64,000 nucleotides of DNA from Tupaia tana. Lineage: Eukaryota > Chordata > Mammalia > Scandentia > Tupaiidae. Where the stretch lies: NCBI GenBank assembly GCA_026018925.1, contig JAKSZU010000012.1, positions 30,183,814-30,247,813 of the forward strand, given 5' to 3'. The notes beneath the pieces are model-generated. The model did no database searches. It saw only the letters and a program-made list of their open reading frames with translations, and was not told the DNA's origin. This document shows positions 62,905-64,000 of this stretch, in pieces. A program made the position numbers and the translations under genes. The stretch's first letter is position 1. Each line of letters begins with the position of its first letter.

Positions 62905-63165
62905 ACATGGTTCAGAGCATTTTCAAACATTTATTCATACTTAATACATTGATCCTTCCCAAAGCTTTCTATATATCTTGGTCCTTTTATTCAGATAAAA
63001 AATCAGAAAGTAAGCACTTTATGTTAAAAGATACAGGTAAATCTAGTGGAGCTGAAAATAGTGTTTTGGAAATGAGCACTCGTATGGGCCAGAAGTGCAT
63101 GGCAGGTGGGAGCCAGGCAGCCAAAGCCAGGTCATGCAGCTTATTTATCAGTTATGCCACAACTT
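62905..63165 (-). repeat. MIR relic
   Basis: CATTTATTCATACTTAATAC, GATAAAAAATCAGAAAGTAAG and GGTGGGAGCCAGGCAGCC lie in the order of a reversed MIR. The 125-codon frame at 62790-63167 overlaps it and is a chance frame. Confidence 0.5.
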
Positions 63166-63699
63166 GACAAGCCCACAGAAGTCACTTGCATCTGGCCCCG
63201 AATTTCTAAGTGGAAGAATGGTTCAGGTGTCTAATCTGAATGAAGTGGATTTTGCAGAGTTTTCTAAAGCTGCTGGACTAAATCTTTTGGATCAATAGTT
63301 CAGGGAAACAGCTATCTAAGCAGGTATGAAACTTATCTGCTATTTTTTTTTAGTTTAAACAATCTGTTTTTAAATAGTAAGCATCAAAAACAGACTCCTG
63401 ATCCTTAAAATCCAGCTATCTGATAATAATCACAAGTGATTAACTTTATCTGAACTTAACTGCAGATTTTTCTTTCCCATGATGATTTAGAAGGATTATC
63501 TTCAAAGTAGTATAAGCATATCTGGCTGTTTTGTAACCAACTGAATTTTATTTGTTACATAATAAGCCATCTAACATCTTCCAGCTAAAAACCACTAAAT
63601 TTGAATAAAGATGTTACAAAATGAATTAGAGTACAATTAAAATTTGCTTTGGGGGAGGGAACACCACAATTCTACTCAGTTAAAAAAATTTTTTTATAG
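63166..63699. other. Intron sequence without recognised elements
   Basis: Unassigned intron between the MIR and the RPL21 pseudogene. Confidence 0.4.
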
Positions 63700-64000
63700 A
63701 TCATATTTTAGTTTAGTTTTAATACCCATCATGCCATGAATTCTTAGGGAACAGGTTCCAGAAGCTCAGGCTCCTTTCTTTTGGTTCTCACAAAGAGTGT
63801 TTCTCTGGATAGAGCAGGCTGGTGCCTCATTTGAATGCAGGTACCTTTCTCTTTGGCGTTATTCTTTTTCTGGTCATTTTCCTTCACACATTTTAAGAAG
63901 CTATCTCTGCTCTTAGAATGCTTAATATGCATTTTAAGAAAGCTCAATACCCACATTAATTCTCTCCGCAGGAATCTTGCCCTTAACTTGTTCACAACAA
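63700..64000 (-). pseudogene. RPL21: RPL21 processed pseudogene (3' part, runs off window)
   Basis: Minus-strand copy of the C-terminal half of ribosomal protein L21 (eL21). [27 protein letters not shown] and KEPELLEP are recognisable in one frame. Just before them the sequence is in a shifted frame. The normal penultimate block Y-E-F-M-A is present but preceded by TAA where a Tyr codon is expected, so the frame ends five codons early. No intron interrupts the sequence. The 5' half lies beyond position 64000. Confidence 0.9.

Larger units (their letters stand above)
62717..64000 (-). other. FCHSD2: FCHSD2 intron upstream of exon A (partial)
   Basis: The 3' end of the preceding intron. It holds a MIR relic and the 3' part of an RPL21 pseudogene. 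The preceding FCHSD2 exon is not within the window. Confidence 0.85.

Noticed and set aside
62790-63298. Two overlapping frames near exon A that could be an extra exon or gene
   Set aside because: They are on the opposite strand to FCHSD2 and overlap a reversed MIR relic; no recognisable protein.
1-64000. A previously undescribed gene system (defence cluster, operon or similar)
   Set aside because: The window is mammalian intron. Apart from three FCHSD2 exons and three dead retrocopies, no coding system is present.

Overview
This window is nuclear DNA from a placental mammal. It lies inside one protein-coding gene on the minus strand. Three exons translate in frame into a contiguous stretch of FCHSD2 (F-BAR and double SH3 domains protein 2): 62588-62716, 19880-20002 and 15195-15290. 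All three are phase 0 with good splice sites. Everything else is intron: the end of an upstream intron, one intron of 42.6 kb, one of 4.6 kb, and the start of a downstream intron. No bacterial features, CRISPR array, tRNA gene or rRNA gene is present.

The introns are packed with retroposons. Names used below: SINE-A is a tRNA-headed SINE of about 250-280 bp with Pol III A and B boxes, a conserved body and a terminal CCTATAGC-like motif before poly(A). SINE-B is a shorter relative (about 160-210 bp) in which the head is followed directly by a pyrimidine-rich part and an AAATTAAAATAAA-type tail. SINE-C is about 210-230 bp with a different body ending in GAAGAAATAAAC. SINE-D is an old chimera of a tRNA-like head and a 7SL (Alu/FLAM-like) monomer. 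Many SINE-A copies are CpG-rich, close to one another and flanked by 10-18 bp target-site duplications (TSDs), so this family was active recently. The window also holds nine copies of a roughly 80-bp palindromic mariner-type MITE, broken L1, L2 and MIR elements, MaLR-type LTR pieces, one putative solo LTR, and three processed pseudogenes (PBDC1, RPL17, RPL21).

Organism: 7SL-derived SINEs point to Euarchontoglires. The absence of true dimeric Alu, B1/B2 and ID elements argues against a typical primate or rodent. Dominance of a tRNA-only SINE suggests a colugo (Dermoptera), with tree shrew as the main alternative. This is inference, not proof.

Layout: 1-15194 downstream intron rich in SINE-A; 15195-20002 two exons and a short intron; 20003-62587 the large intron, with the PBDC1 pseudogene near 28 kb, a SINE-riddled L1 at 39.2-42.8 kb, the RPL17 pseudogene near 50.5 kb and a long minus-strand L1 5'-type relic at 51.5-55.2 kb; 62588-64000 one exon, a MIR and the 3' part of an RPL21 pseudogene that runs off the window. 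I found no convincing new biological system. The most distinctive content is the SINE family structure (including a subfamily with an altered B box) and the hairpin MITE family.
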